Shown here: positions 10,230-22,955 of the stretch, in pieces
Layout of the letters: the number at the start of each line of letters is the position of its first letter
Position numbering within the stretch: the stretch's first letter is position 1
Assembly (NCBI GenBank): GCA_019279435.1
Contig: JAAALK010000082.1
Location: forward strand, 20,551,116 to 20,615,115
Reading direction: 5' to 3'
DNA: 64,000 nt
Source: Zizania palustris
Taxonomy: Eukaryota > Streptophyta > Magnoliopsida > Poales > Poaceae
Notes under the pieces: generated by a model
The model's database searches: none
Told to the model about the DNA's origin: nothing
Seen by the model: the letters and a program-made list of their open reading frames with translations, nothing else
Made by a program: the position numbers and the translations under genes

Positions 10230-12581
10230 CTGCTTGATCTAGAGCACTAGAAAGTACTTGTGCTCACCCATGAGGCTCATCTCAAACTCGCTGTGCATCT
10301 GCTTAGAAAATTTGGACACAAGCTCATTAGTAGAACCACCAAATACAATATCGTCCACGTAAATCTGAGCAATCAAAAAGTCTGAGTCATCTCTAAGCAA
10401 GAAAAGAGTCTTGTCCACAGAACCCATCACAAAACCACTCCCCAACAAAAACTGCTTTAGACGGTCATACCAAGCCCTGGGAGCTTGCTTCAGACCATAT
10501 AAAGATTTCTGCAGCTTGAACACGTGTCGAGAAAACTTAGGGTTCTCAAAACCGGGGGGCTGCCTAACATACACCTCCACCTCTATATGCCCGTTCAGAA
10601 AAGAACTCTTGACATCCATTTGAAAAAGTTTAAAACCTTTAGAAGTACCAAATGCCAAAAGAATGCGAATGGACTCAAGACAAGAAACAGGGGCGAAAGT
10701 CTCCTCAAAATCAATACCCTCTTTCTAGCAAAAACCCTGGGCAACTAATCGAGCTTTGTTGCGCACCACAACCCCATCTTCACCTTGCTTGTTCTTAAAC
10801 ACCCACTTGGTGCCTATGGGGTTGCATCCAGGTGGCAGCTCAACTATTGTCCAAACCCGATTGCGAACAAAGTTCTCAAGATCTTCTTGCATGGCGTTTA
10901 TCCAATTTGAGTCAGAAAGAGCATGAGAAACATCTCTGGGCTCAAAAGAGGCAACAAAAGCAGACTCAACAAACACAGCAAGTGAACCAACAAAAGAACG
11001 CAAGGACTTCGAAGTGAGATCATCGATGATGAGCTCTAAGGAGTGATCACGTTGAACTGCTCGGGATCCTAGGTGATCTAAAGTCACCTCACTAGAGTCA
11101 GCAACTTGCACATCTGGACTCAGCTGAGTGGGCTCGATCGAAGTGGAAGAAGTGATCAGAGGTCCGCTCTCATCCTTAGTCGAAGTCTCAGAAGGTGTGG
11201 GGTCTGCAGGCTGTTCAGAAGGCCCACCCTCATCAATAGCAGGAGCGTCATCATCTTCCTCGAAGATGGACTCTCCAAGCTCATCATCTCCAGAAAGCTT
11301 AAAAGAAGGAGTGTGTGAAGGCATGGACTCATCAAAAGAAACCTCGCAAGTCTCGACAAGCTGCTGGGAGTCGAGGTTCCAAACACGGAAGCCTCGAGAA
11401 TGCAAAGCATAACCAAGAAAGACTCCATCCCAGCAACGAGACTCAAACTTGTCCAAATGCCCTCCCTTCTTGAGCACAAAGCACTTGCAGCCAAATGCTC
11501 GCAAGTGACTCACCATGGGTTGTCTGCCAAACCGCAACTCATAAGACATCTTATCTAGGTAAGCTCTAAGAAAAATGTGGTTGGCCAGATAGCAAGCCAT
11601 GTTCATGGCTTTAGCCCAAAAGTGCCTAGGAGTCCTATGCTCCTCGAGCATCGTCCTGGCCATATCGACCAGCATGCGGTTCTTTCATTCGACAACACCG
11701 TTCTGTGGGGGAGTGTAAGGAGCAGAAAACTAGTGCTCAAGACCCTGATCACTACAGAAGCTGACGAACTGAGAGTTCTTGAACTCAGAGCCATTATCAG
11801 AGCGAATTGATCACATTCGACAATTGTTCTCATTCTTCAGCTTCAAAATCAGGTCATGAACAAACTGAAAAGCCTCATCCTTAGACTCTAGAAAGAAAAC
11901 CCACGAGAATCGAGAAAAGTCATCAACAATCACAAGCGCGTACCACTTCCCACCGACTGAGCGTACTCGAGCTGGTCCAACAGTATCCATGTGTAACAGC
12001 TCTCCCGGGTACGAAGTCATCACCTGAGTCACAGGTGCGTGAGAAGCAGCAACCATTTTCCCATGATGACAGGGATGGCAAACTAGATCCTTCTCCATCT
12101 TAAGCTTGGGCAATCCTCGGATAAGATCCATAGAGCTCAATCTAACTAGCAAATCAAAGCTCAAATGACCTAACCTCCTATGCCACTTCCAGAGCTCAGA
12201 GGAGGATCCAATGATCAAACAGTGAGAAGGGCATAAAGAACTAGAGAAATCAATCTGAAAAACCTTACCGAAGGGTAAGATCTGGCAAACCAAAGATCCT
12301 CTACAATCAACAACAGATGACATACCCTCCTTAAAGCGAACCTCTAAATCATCCTCAAGAAGTTGCGAAACCGAGATCAAATTAAAATTCAAGTTTCCAA
12401 CCAACGCAACATTCTTCAAAGAGAAATGATCAGAGATGCGAATCGAGCCAATACCTTGTACCTTCCCTTGACTACTGTTCCCAAAAGTGATGTACTCCTT
12501 GGAGCTCGGGGGAGTGAGGCTGGAGAACCATCTGCGATGTCCCGTCATGTGGCGAGAACATCCTGAATCCATGATCCACAC
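10230..12581 (-). pseudogene. Copia pol of element M, left copy (protease, integrase, partial RT)
   Basis: One minus-strand frame reads through protease (DSGCSRHMTG near 12565), the pre-integrase HxxxH/CxxC region (HRRLGH, CHPCHHGK), the integrase core (HMDTVGP; SDNGSEF; the VVE position) and an RT containing IYVDDIVFGG near 10350. It stops dead at 10230 after IKQT, where LTR-X begins, so RNase H is missing. The frame never shifts, but stop codons interrupt it at 11811, 11730, 11685, 10725 and 10239. At 11730, 11685 and 10725 the right copy still has CAG or CGA. The family is SIRE/Opie-like by overall sequence and by its neighbouring gag. Confidence 0.88.
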
Positions 12582-12607
12582 GTCCTCTAGTCCTCAATCC
12601 TGCAAAA

Positions 12608-14500
12608 TCAATGGGCATAAGTGGGAGCAAACGGTGCAACACCAGGTTTAGCAAAGGAGCTAAACCAGTGTCGAGCCATCTGCTCAAAAGTACGAAAGCA
12701 GAAGGAATCGTAAGTATCTGGACCAAAGTGCGGCTCAAATCGCGGTCCTCTGTTCTGCCTAAAGTCTTGGCCACGAGGTCCAAAGCCGTATCCAGAACGA
12801 CCTGGAGCTCTGCCGGAATGAAAACCATCCTCCGGAGCACGGTCATGAAAGTCATCTCCTCTATCACCACCTACACAACGCGGCCTAGCCTCTAGCCTCT
12901 ATCCACATCGAGGGACTCTCTGTCTACCACCCTGCTGGTAGAACTGCTCCTGCCCACCTCGAGCTCTCTCTGCTCTCTCAACCCACTTTCTCCTGAAGCA
13001 AAACTCCTCAAGATGCTCATCTCTCTGACAAAACTCACTGTGATAGGTAGGCTTCTTGGGATGTTGTTGAGGCTTGGGGTTCTTAGGCTTGGTGGTGTTG
13101 GGTGTAGACTCTTTGGTGTGAGAGGGTCCAGGTAGAGAGTCAAGAGAAGTGTGGAGTTGTTTTGGTTTCGGGATCCAGATAGGCTTCTTGGGTGGAGCTT
13201 TAGGGTGTTCTTGGAACACTCCATCCTTGTGCTGATAGGCCTGAAAAGACTCAGTGGAGTGAGTCTTGAGATATCTCTGCTCTGGAGTGATCTTACTTCA
13301 CTCCACTACACGGCTAATGGCACTCTCAAAGTCAGCCTTGGTGTAGGTGTAACCTACCCCAAACCCATCCTGCCTCTTGAACTACTGCATCATCATGCCA
13401 AGCTATGGCTCTTTGGCACTCACCCAACTTAGGATCTAACAGAGGTAAAAGTTCTCGTTCTAAGCATCAGCTAGCTCCTTTCTCAAGGAAGCTAGCACCT
13501 CCACCTGAGACAAGTAGATCTCACACTCTCTATCAACTTGAACAGACTTCTCAGCTTTTAGCTTGATTAGTTCCACTCTCAGGGACAAGCAGTTCTCACA
13601 AACAGTGGGTGGAATTGACAAGGTCTCAAGCTCTAGCTTAGTCTGCTCCAGCTCAGCTCTCACTCTCGCTAACTCGCCCAACTGCTCATCACTCTTGGCT
13701 CTCAGCTCAGCTAAACTAGCTAGATGGGATGGGCAGTCTACATAGGGCACGACGACAGTGGCATGAGCATCTTTCAGCTCTAGCTGAGCGCTTTCAAGCT
13801 TAATGGCAAAAGCGTCTCTCTCATCTACCCTCTCTGTGTACCTAGACTTCAGAGTCGTCAGGTCACACAACAGCACCTCACAGTTAGGGAACTCACTGCT
13901 ACCACCCAAGCAAGGGTAAGAAGATAGATTCTCAATCTTGCCATTGGCCATGGCAAGCTCACTCTCAAGCTCATCTATCGTCTTGTTAGCCCCTCTAAGC
14001 AGTTTCTCCCGATACCTCAACTCTTGATATTTCTCTTCTAGCAACTTAACGACTTCTTGTTCATAGGAAGATACCTTTTCATCATCGTCGTCATTGGAGT
14101 TGTAAGATGAGCTCTTTTCTTCCTTATCCCCAAGAGCCATTGAGAAAATGCTCTTGCGGGATCTTTGGCTATGACGCAAGCGACTCTTCGGCTTGTCCCC
14201 GAAGGCCATGAAGCAGAGGCCCACCAGATCATCCTTGTCCTTCCCCTTCTTGATCACGATCTCTTCATCACTTGACCTTGAAGACGAGGAAGAAGACGAT
14301 GACCTCTTAGAGTAGCATCTCTCCATCTTGGCGAAGAAGGCCTTGTCTCACTTCTTGTTCTCATGCCGGTAGTCCTTCAGTGCTTTTCAAAATAACCTCG
14401 TCTTGGGCTTTCCCTTTGTGAAGGTGGAGTTGTCGTGCTTGCCGGAGTCGTAGGAGCTACCGTCGGTTTCCTTCTTGTAACTCTTCCAAAGAGGGGGTGA
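12608..14500 (-). pseudogene. SIRE-type gag of element M, left copy, N-terminus missing
   Basis: The frame starts abruptly at the LTR junction near 14500, at a point downstream of the zinc knuckle seen in T2. The capsid part, the knuckle, the leader and the primer site are therefore absent. Present are a Ser-rich SSSSSSSSRSSDEE stretch (about 14290), a long coiled-coil with CPNC-, CVDC- and CENC-type cysteine pairs (14000-13460; the first pair is altered to FPNC here), a Pro/Lys-rich linker, and a basic Arg/Gly-rich region (RGGQEQFYQQGGRQR). The last stop is TGA at 12610-12608, just before pol. Stops such as those in the F-stop-KAL and KK-stop-DK stretches near 14380 and 14350 replace Arg codons. 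Confidence 0.8.
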
Positions 14501-15584
14501 ATGGGCGCCTAAAAAATTCTTTCGAATCAATGGATAATCAACGGAAACAAACAGATCAATGACAGTGAAAATAATCTAACCTAAAAATGACCGGTGTCCT
14601 AATCAAAAAGACACCAACAAAGTGTTTAAAGGCAAATCAACAAGACATTCAACTCATAGGCATTTCACGCATCATAAAGATAATCATACAAGCATTTAAT
14701 AGAAAAACACAATAACAACAGATGATTTAAAAATGTTCTCAACTAATCATAAATCACAAGCAGTCCATAAGTGAAAGACACCACAGATTTTAGCGCATTT
14801 AATCTTGACAAAATAAATGCAGGGAGTAAACTTTCTATGGATTTAATTCATCTGTTGCAGAATATTCAGATCAACAAAAATAGTGCATGAAAATATCTAA
14901 GACTAAAATATTTTCATCAATTGAAAAAAGCTCAGGTTAATCTTCAAAAGTAATCAGCAGAGAAAATAGGGATTACTGTTTTCAGTTGACTCTAGTTCAC
15001 AAGTGACCGAACAGCTTGTGCGCAGCAAAACACCTCACGAATCCTCTACCAAAGAAACATTGCGTTGCTTTCCCTTGCCAAACACCATGATGAAAATCAT
15101 GCATCATAGAAGCAATGTCATGACTTCCACTCCGTAGCAGCGGCCCAGTCCAATCGGTGGCCCTACGCACAGTGTAGCGCAGGGCTACGCCTAAGGCTAC
15201 CGCTAGCTCCTGGCGTGTGCAGTAATGAAGCTGCTCGGCTGCCAACGCCATGCACTGCTTCCCGTGTGCACCTACTCGCACTGCTGCACCTTGTGCAGTG
15301 CACCTGGCTAGGCTATGCCTACACGCAAGCCACGCCGCCCGAACAACATGCACCGAACCCCACGCCTACAGCTGCTGCTGTAGCCTACACACTCAAACGT
15401 CTGCGCCGTACGCGTCCAGGCTCTGCACGCTAGGGGCTGCGCCTTGGCTTCTCCGCTTGTGTTGATGGCGTAGAAAATCCAGACCGAGCGTGCCGGCGAT
15501 GTGAAGAAAAACAAGCGGTCGGCGGCGGCGGTTTGTGCGGAGAAAAAATGTGGCGGCCTAGAAGAGACCCAAAAAATTGAACTT
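14501..15584 (-). repeat. Element M LTR, left copy, truncated
   Basis: Minus-strand LTR whose end (GGCGCCCATTCACCCCCTC) is fused to mid-gag at 14500 and whose upstream part is cut off at about 15584, where gypsy LTR starts. It matches 31006-32085 of the complete LTR. TATA and U3 sequences are missing, so this copy is not a promoter. Confidence 0.8.
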
Positions 15585-18517
15585 AGTGGGGTCCGCCTAT
15601 CGACGCGCGCCACCTCTCTTTCCTCCGTGCCCACACCCACTCCGGCCCTCCTTGTCAGTCGCACTCCTGCGCCTTCAGCCTCTGTCCAACCGGGCCAGCT
15701 TGTCGGCGCCACTTGCCTCGAGTTTAGCCGCTGATAGGTGGGGGCCACCTGTCAGTGTCATCTTCCCCGATGGAAAGGGATCCCCTTTCCATCCACCAGC
15801 GAGACACCTTCCAAATTCATCGCCGCCGGTCACCCCTACCAAAATTGGCACCCAAATCTCACTTACCATCTGCCGGTGACCTCTTTCCCTCAGAAGCTGA
15901 CGTGGTTTCATCTCCATGGCAAGCTCTCACGTGTAAGGCAAGCTCGCGCAAAATTTGGAAGGTAAAGCTTTGTCTTTCCTTCGGTTTTCTTACCAAATCA
16001 ATGCTGGTGAGCCCTTATTTAAACACCTCGCCCTCACTGCACTCCGCCCACCCCGTTTCAGCCCTAGCCACGCTCTCCGGTAGCTCTGCGATGCCAAGTT
16101 TCCGCCGCCCCCTGTTTCAACTCCGGTCGCCGATCGCCCACGACTTAGGCCACCGCTGCCCTCACCGATGCCTCCTCCGAGACCGCCACCACCTACCTGC
16201 CCTCGGCCTCGCATCCGTTGGGCCGGATCGCCACCGGAACACGTCGCCGCAATCAACCCCGAAGCTTCGTGTCGCCTCTCCTCACCGCCGGTCACCGACA
16301 GTCGCCCGTCGCCGCCGTCTCTGGTAAGGTCGTAATCCCCTCCCCTTCCTCTATACATTTCTGCCTAGAGCTAGGGCCTAGCCCCCTCACCGTCGCCATG
16401 ACCACCGCGCCCGAGCCCGCCGGAGCTAGGAACGAAGGGCGATAATTACCCCTTCAGCGTGTGGCGTGCCGGACGAAGTCCTAGCTACACGATCCTGAAT
16501 GAACGACACTGATTAGATTCCATTGGCATTTAATCAGAGCCGTTGATCCTGCATTGAACCGGTATTGGCTCATCTGAGTCGTCTATCGTTATTTAAAACC
16601 TGGAATCGATCTCGTGTGTCCACTCGTACCGTCCGATCCCTTTTAATCTCAACCGTTGATCACCACTTAAGTCCTCCGCCTCTTCTCCAGCCCTCGGATC
16701 TCGATCGAATGGCTCTGGTTGATCGGGTCCATGTGCATAGTAACGGGTTCACGGTGAACCTGGTTCACCGTGGACCAGAGACCATTTTTCAGTTTAAATA
16801 AAAATCCAGAAATTAGTTTAAACTTTGAAAATTCATAACTTGCTCATTTTAACTCCAAATTTCACCGTTCAAAATTTGTTAAATCTATCTTTTTATTCTC
16901 AATTATGCCATAAAAACAGTATGTTTATTTTGCACAATATAATCTTATTAAATAATAAAATAAAAACCCATTTAGGAATAAATCCATATTTCATTAAATA
17001 ATTCAGAAAAACCCTTAAAAATTAATCCTTAATATTTAGGACATGACTTCAGAATATTTAAGGCTTTATTCCCCTTGTTTAAACCAACAAATTTGGATGT
17101 TTATTTTTTGTGGTGTTTGGATTGTTTATTGAATGTCGTATTTATTTTCCGTAACGAGAAGACTATGACACCGTCAAGGATCCAGAGTTCTACCCCGAGG
17201 TTCCACCGTCGCCATTTGCTGATCAAGGCAAGTCACAACCCCTATTTTGATCATAATTGAGCCCATGTTTTATTTAAATATCGCTATAACACATAGGATA
17301 TAATTGCATTAGTCTAATCTCAAGGCCTAAATTATATTTATTAGATCCCCATCCTTGTGTGTAAACCCAAGCCATGCTTATTGAGCTGAAACTCCTTGTC
17401 ACTCTTACAATATTATATTAGCTAGTGTCCAATGTATCGACACAACTGCTATAGGATAAAAGAACGAGTCGTAGATAGTTGGATTCTACTATATGATTTT
17501 CCCGTTATTCTCGTCTCTGGATTCTGTTGGAGTTGGCTATGTTATCAGTATGGTGGGTTCTGGGTGCAAGCTAGGGCATTGGTTGGTCGCACCCGAGGCA
17601 CTATAAGGACAGGTCTGCGGTATCTGTTGCAAAACACTTCCGTACTAACCACAAGTCTAATGGGTAAGTCATAACTGGAGGTATGGATCGTACGAACTTG
17701 AAGGGGGCAAGGGGATCCCTACGGGTGACTTGTACCGACGAGGCTCAAGGGGGGGGTATGGTGTTGGCCCGACGCATCGGGGCACCATATGAAACATATA
17801 AGAGGGTGTTATCGAATTGGTGCGTTCCATGCTGAAGGTTTTGGCACGAGTTCTCGTGGTATGGGTCATCTCGTACACTTTGGTGTGCGTGGATGAGTGT
17901 GTGCCTTGTGGGTACAGTAGTACACCTCTGATCAGAGTATAATCTTTTCGAAAAGCCGTGCCCACGGTCAAGGGCGGGTTGTGTGACTTCTCGTAGTTAG
18001 TTTACTATTGTTTGAATGATCGTGTGATTCATGGCATGTAAGTACTGTTGAGCGAGGGTGGGCTGACTGTACCCCACGAGTTAGAAGATGATGCATTTAC
18101 TCATGTTTAATTTTTTTTACTAATAATCTGGTTACATTAAATTCTTTACAAATGTGCGTTTCTGCAAACTTGAGCCACTACCTTCGTTGTTATTTCCTTG
18201 CATTATACTTGCATTTCGGTGGCTTGCTGAGTACGATTGTACTCACCCCCGTTGACTCACACCACCAGAGATAGCGTACTACGAGGAGGATGACGGTTTG
18301 GAGTAGAGACCCAGTCAAGGCGTGAGACTAGAAGAAGGCGTTCATCTAGAGGATTTATTTTCCTAGTTTCTCTTTATTTAACTCTTTTGTAATAATATGG
18401 TCTACGAACCAGATTTGATTGGCGTATTGTATGCGGTCGTGTGATGAACATCTTGTATTTATTGATTTTCTATGGAAATTCAATAAAGTCCAGGTTTTAT
18501 TAAATCTGGGCGTTACA
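15581..18517 (+). repeat. Gypsy G LTR, second segment, to the true 3' end
   Basis: Begins with the same AGTGGGGTCCGCC sequence as 3227 and continues past the point where the first segment breaks. It ends GGGCGTTACA at 18517, the inverted match of the TGTAAAACCCC start. The segment contains a TATTTAAACACCTCG promoter-like stretch (16015) and an AT-rich core. Directly after 18517 the gag of element X resumes at ACACATTGGAC, so G is inserted in X. No protein is encoded. Confidence 0.82.
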
Positions 18518-19990
18518 ACACATTGGACAATGAAGAGATTGCTCTTATAGTCAAAAAGTTCACTACGTTCTACAATGATAGAAGAGATCGAAGAAGATGA
18601 GGCTTTCAAGGGTGTTTTGAGTGCAGTGATCTTGATCATATTAAAGCAAATTGCCCAAAACTGAACTCTAAAAATGAACATGAACTCAAACACTAGAAAA
18701 GAGACAAAAAATCCTTCTTCACAGGTAAAAGAGGAAAAGTGACAAAAAGGATGGCTAGAGCTTTTGTGGCTGCACTCAGCGACATCGACAACCCCTCAAG
18801 TGAAGAGCCAAGCTCCGATGAAGAAGATTTTTACAAGAGTGAAGAAAAGAAGGAAAAGATGAAGGACTTCAATGGGCTTTGCTTCGTGACCAATGACAAG
18901 TACAACAGCGATGAGCCTGACTCATCTGAGGTTAGTCTATCTCATGACCAATTACTTGTTCAAAACGATGAATTACATGATGCAATTATTTCACAAGATA
19001 AACTGCTTAAACTTGCTACTAAAGAATGAAAGGAACTAAAGCTTAAAATTGAATCACTTTCTACTGAACTTGCTTTGTTGAAGTCTGAGTCTAAAATTGC
19101 TGATTGTGAGTCTTGTCTTATAGTTATGGATGAACTTGCTCAGTTGCATCTGATACATGCTCAAAACATTGAAAAACTTAAAAATGTTCAGAAGAAACTT
19201 TTATAGGTGGAGTCTAGTCCTTGTGCCATCGATGAATGCTCAAACTGCACTTTACTGATTGAAAGCGTTAGTCTGATAGATAAGCATATCGATGAGCTTA
19301 AGGCTAGATTGAAGAGTGCTGAGTGTTCTAAGGATGTGCAGTCGGCGTGTCCCACCTACGTCACTCTTAAGGACCAACTCAACTTTGCGAGAGAGCAAGT
19401 TGAAAAGCTAAAGTGTGAGAATGATTATCTGATTTCCATGGTATACAAATGTACTGAAGGGAAAGGGAAAATGTATTTGCTTTTGGACAAAACAAAAATG
19501 TGCGCTGACAGGGCAGGGTTAGCTCTTGGGTTAGGTTATGAGAGAACTTCTAATACCCATAAGCCAAACTGTGTTCACTCTACCTACTACCCTTGAGAAA
19601 GAGAGAGCCCAGTTAGATGAACGTTGTGCTCATGCTTTGGACTTTCATGATTATTCTTCACTTGATTTGCATGAGTATGCTTTCTGCTCGTTTCCTGATG
19701 TTGAGGCCCCACATGGGTTTGTGAGTGAGTTTTCCCCTCGTTGTGTACACCATGCTTCATATGGTGATAGATCACGTGTAAGAGGCTTTGATGCTCGATA
19801 GGTTGGGAGACCTCGTAGTTTTCCACGTTCGCGCTTTATAGGTAGACCACACACTTTTTATCATGGCTTATCTCTCGTGCATGGTCAGTCTACTACTTTG
19901 CCTGGTTCACAAGTTTTGCGCTGCTGGATTCCAAAACAATTTTTATCTCACCCTCTCACTAAGCATCTGAGAAATACTAGCATGTTTTGA
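18518..19990 (+). pseudogene. Copia gag of element X, 5' truncated
   Basis: Starts in mid-gag where gypsy G is inserted. A CCHC zinc knuckle, CFECSDLDHIKANC, is intact (about 18617). It is followed by an acidic Ser/Glu region and a coiled-coil with CESC and CSNC cysteine pairs (19090-19300), then a His-rich segment. The frame ends in a WIPKQFLSHPLTKHL-type stretch just before TGA at 19988. In related element Z the same CWIPKHF stretch is followed at once by protease; here the 3' untranslated region follows instead. In-frame stops at about 18598, 19027 and 19204, and frame changes after 19596, make it a pseudogene. Confidence 0.75.
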
Positions 19991-20274
19991 GGGGGAGCTG
20001 TGCAGCATTGCATGAGCTTCTGTCATATGATTAATTGCTTTTACAAGTATATGCTTTGTAATGCCTTTGAACTGTTGTCTTTAATACTGTTGACTACTTG
20101 GCATGTCTTCATCTGATAATTGTCATGAGCATGCCTTTTATTTGTGAAAATTTGAAAATGATCACTGCTTAGTCTAGAAACTAACTTGGATGGGTTTAGT
20201 GCTTTTACTGTCATTTTCACACCTGATAGCTAGGTCCTTTTTACTTGGATGCTAATACCCAACTTGATTTCATA

Positions 20275-20345
20275 AAAATGAAAGAAAATGAAAATGAATG
20301 AAAATGAAAATGAAAAATGAATGAAAATGAAAATGAATGACATTC
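20275..20345. repeat. Simple repeat, (GAAAAT)n type
   Basis: A run of GAAAATGAAAATGAATGAAA-type units in the X 3' untranslated region, non-coding. A shorter A-rich counterpart is present at the equivalent place in T1 (56425) and T2 (63100). Confidence 0.85.
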
Positions 20346-21257
20346 ATGATGTTGTCTGCTGAAATTGAAAAGATCCAGGTGGGTTTGCTTTGTCGCACTA
20401 TTTTGTTCTGGACGACTTACCATAGCACTTTGGTAAGAATGAGACGTTGTATTGTTTGCCGAGACCATTTCTTTAAGCTTCTGATGGTTTCAACGTTGGC
20501 TTAGCATGGTCGGTTAGCATAAGGTTGACATGCAAATAACCACTCGCACAAAAATGAAAAATTTGAAACTCATTGCATATCATGTTTGCTGAAGCACCTT
20601 GAAGTGGGATACGCTTATCTAGTGTGTGCTTGTTTAAATTTTGCATCTCTTTCCTTGACATGTCTAGTATACTAGCCTGAGTGGTGATGCTTTTGTTTGC
20701 TAAAATCTGAAAATGCTTGCTCATGCCTTTTGTTTAGATGGTATTCATTTGAGGTTGTCATACAGTACTTTGAGACAACATTCGAGGTGAATACTTATGT
20801 GTACTGTAATTGCATATGCTCATGTTTTAGAAGCTCACATTTTTGCTTTTTATCTCCTTAATGCCTGCATTGTCAAAGGGGAAGAAATGATCTACATGAT
20901 GCTTTGGCTTTTGGACTGCTTGCTTAAGGGGGAGTTGGCTTTCATGTTGTGCGTGTTGTGCTTTGCACATTGCGCTTTTGCTTTGCCTTGCATAAGGTTT
21001 TTTGCCCAAGCGGGGAGATCTTTTACCAAGTGACATGTTTTGCTCTTTTATGACTTTTTATGGTCACTTGTGCGTGTAACGTGCTATCCGCATCATTGCT
21101 TTGCCTTGCATAAGGTTTTTTGCCCAAGCGGGGAGATCTTTTACCAAGTGACATGTTTTGCTCTTTTATGAGTTTTTATGGTCACTTGTGTGCATAACTT
21201 GCTATCCGCATCATGTCTTTGCTTTGGGGTTGTCAATGCACTCATCAAGGGGGAGAT

Positions 21258-21930
21258 TGTGAAACCAAGGGTGGTTTCAGTCTGAATGATGAGTGATTGA
21301 CAAGGATGAGCGTCTGAGCGGTTGAGTGGTTGAGGTTGGTTGAGTGCATCGAGGGTTTCGATGTGGAATGGAGGTTTGGCTGCTGAGGGTTTTGACAGTT
21401 CGTCGCGTTCTTGTTTTGGCTTGTCTTGTTTGTGCGGGGAGGAGATGCTGACCAACTGTCGACGGCGGCTGATCGAGGGTCGAGCGGGGAGCTTGATGCC
21501 GGAGGATCAGGGAGGGTGGGCGAAGTTGGAGAAGATCTCAAGAGTGCACGAAGAGACGTAGCGAGACTTGGACGGATGGCTGACTGCGATGGCGTGTCGA
21601 CCGGGTTCGCGAGAGGGATGCCAGGACAAGCATTCAGGCGACTTGAGGGGATCGAGAGCGGAAGTGGCTTGTTGGCGCTCAGAGTCACGAAGCGGTGTCA
21701 TGAGTCGAAGGTTGAGAGGCTTTATCGGTTTTTGCTGAAAACCGTCGAAACATTTAATGTTTTTGTTAATTCAATAAATAGGTGTCTAGTTTTAGATTAA
21801 ATTTTCAGTTTTGTAGTGTAACCTCTTGGTATAATTTTTAGAGTGGTTCTACTATGAAATTATATTAAAAGGAGAGTCATTTGGTAATTTTACTTTTATG
21901 TTTTATAGGGTAAATTTTAGAATTGCTAAT
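21258..21930 (+). repeat. LTR-X fragment with unoccupied Harbinger site
   Basis: Starts TGTGAAACC right after an AAGGGGGAGAT polypurine tract and follows the start of the complete LTR at 22344 for about 670 bp, past the Harbinger insertion point, then breaks into a second copy of the 3' untranslated region at about 21931. At 21866-21868 it has a single TAA where H1 and H2 are inserted in the other copies. Confidence 0.85.
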
Positions 21931-22955
21931 TCTTTTTATCTCCTTGATGCCTACATTGTCAAAGGGGAAGAAATGATCTACATGATGCTTTGGCATTTGG
22001 AATGCTTGGTTAAGGGGAGTTGGCTTTCATGTTGTGCATGTTATGCTTTGCATGTTTGCGCTTTTGCTTTGCCTTGCATAAGGTTTTTTGCCCAAGTGGG
22101 GAGATCTTTTACCAAGTGACATGTTTTGCCCTTTTATGAGTATTTATGTTCACTTGTGCACGTAACTTGCTATCCGCATCATTACTTTTCCTTGCATAAG
22201 GTTTTTTGCCCAAGCGGGGAGATCTTTTACCAAGTGATATGTTTTGCTCTTTTATGAGTTTTTATGGTCACTTGTGTGCGTAACTTGCTATCCGCATCAT
22301 GTCTTTGCTTCGGGGTTGTCGTTGCACTCATCAAGGGGGAGATTGTGAAACCAAGGGTGGTTTCGGTCTAAATGATGAGTGATTGACAAGGATGAGCGTC
22401 TGAGCGGTTGAGTGGTTGAGGTTGGTTGAGTGCATCGAGGGTTTCGATGTGGAATGGAGGTTTGGCTGCTGAGGGTTTTGGCAGTTCGTCGTGTTCTTGT
22501 TTTGGCTTGTCTTGTTTGTGCAGGGAGGAGATGCTGACCGACTGTCGACGGCGGGTGATCGAGGGTCGAGCGGGGAGCTTGATGCCGGAGGATCAGGGAG
22601 GCTGGGCGAAGTTGGAGAAGATCTCAAGAGTGCACGAAGAGACGGAGCGAGACTTGGACGGACGGCTGACTGCGACAGCGTGTTGACCAGGTTCGCGAGA
22701 GGGACGCCAGGACAAGCATTCAGGCGGCTTGAGGGGATCGAGAGCGGAAGTGGCTTGCTGGCGCTCAGAGTCACGAAGCAGTGTCATGAGTCGAAGGGTT
22801 GAGAGGCTTTGTCGGTTTTTGCTGAAAACCGTCGAAACATTTAATGTTTTTGTTAATTCAATAAATAGGTGTCTAGTTTTAGATTAAATTTTCAGTTTTG
22901 TAGTGTAACCTCTTGGTATAATTTTTAGAGTGATTCTACTATGAAATTATATTAA

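Larger units (their letters stand above)
3223..15580 (+). repeat. Left copy of a tandemly duplicated TE block
   Basis: This block holds, in order, gypsy LTR (3223-3903), LTR-X with Harbinger H1 (3904-10229), M pol and gag (10230-14500) and a truncated M LTR (to about 15584). The right copy (15581-32085) has the same pieces in the same order and orientation, plus the rest of the gypsy LTR and the body of X. The shared junctions, including the odd fusion of LTR-X to M pol and of the M LTR to mid-gag, show that the copies descend from one arrangement. At 15580 the M LTR runs straight into gypsy LTR across a shared ACTT. Confidence 0.75.
19991..22343 (+). mobile_element. Element X 3' untranslated region with a 1086-bp tandem duplication
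   Basis: Non-coding region between gag and the 3' LTR. It contains an (AAAATG)n-like simple repeat at 20275-20345, several GGGGGAG purine runs (19990, 20928, 21248, 22334) and a 118-bp direct repeat (20981 and 21099; again 22067 and 22185). A 1086-bp unit starting near 20846 and holding the last part of this region, the polypurine tract and about 675 bp of LTR is repeated at 21932. No pol sequence is present anywhere between gag and LTR. Confidence 0.7.

Noticed and set aside
21245..22802. Frames of 75-150 codons in the LTR-X starts
   Set aside because: Located in the U3/R part of the LTR; frames are not preserved between the duplicated units.
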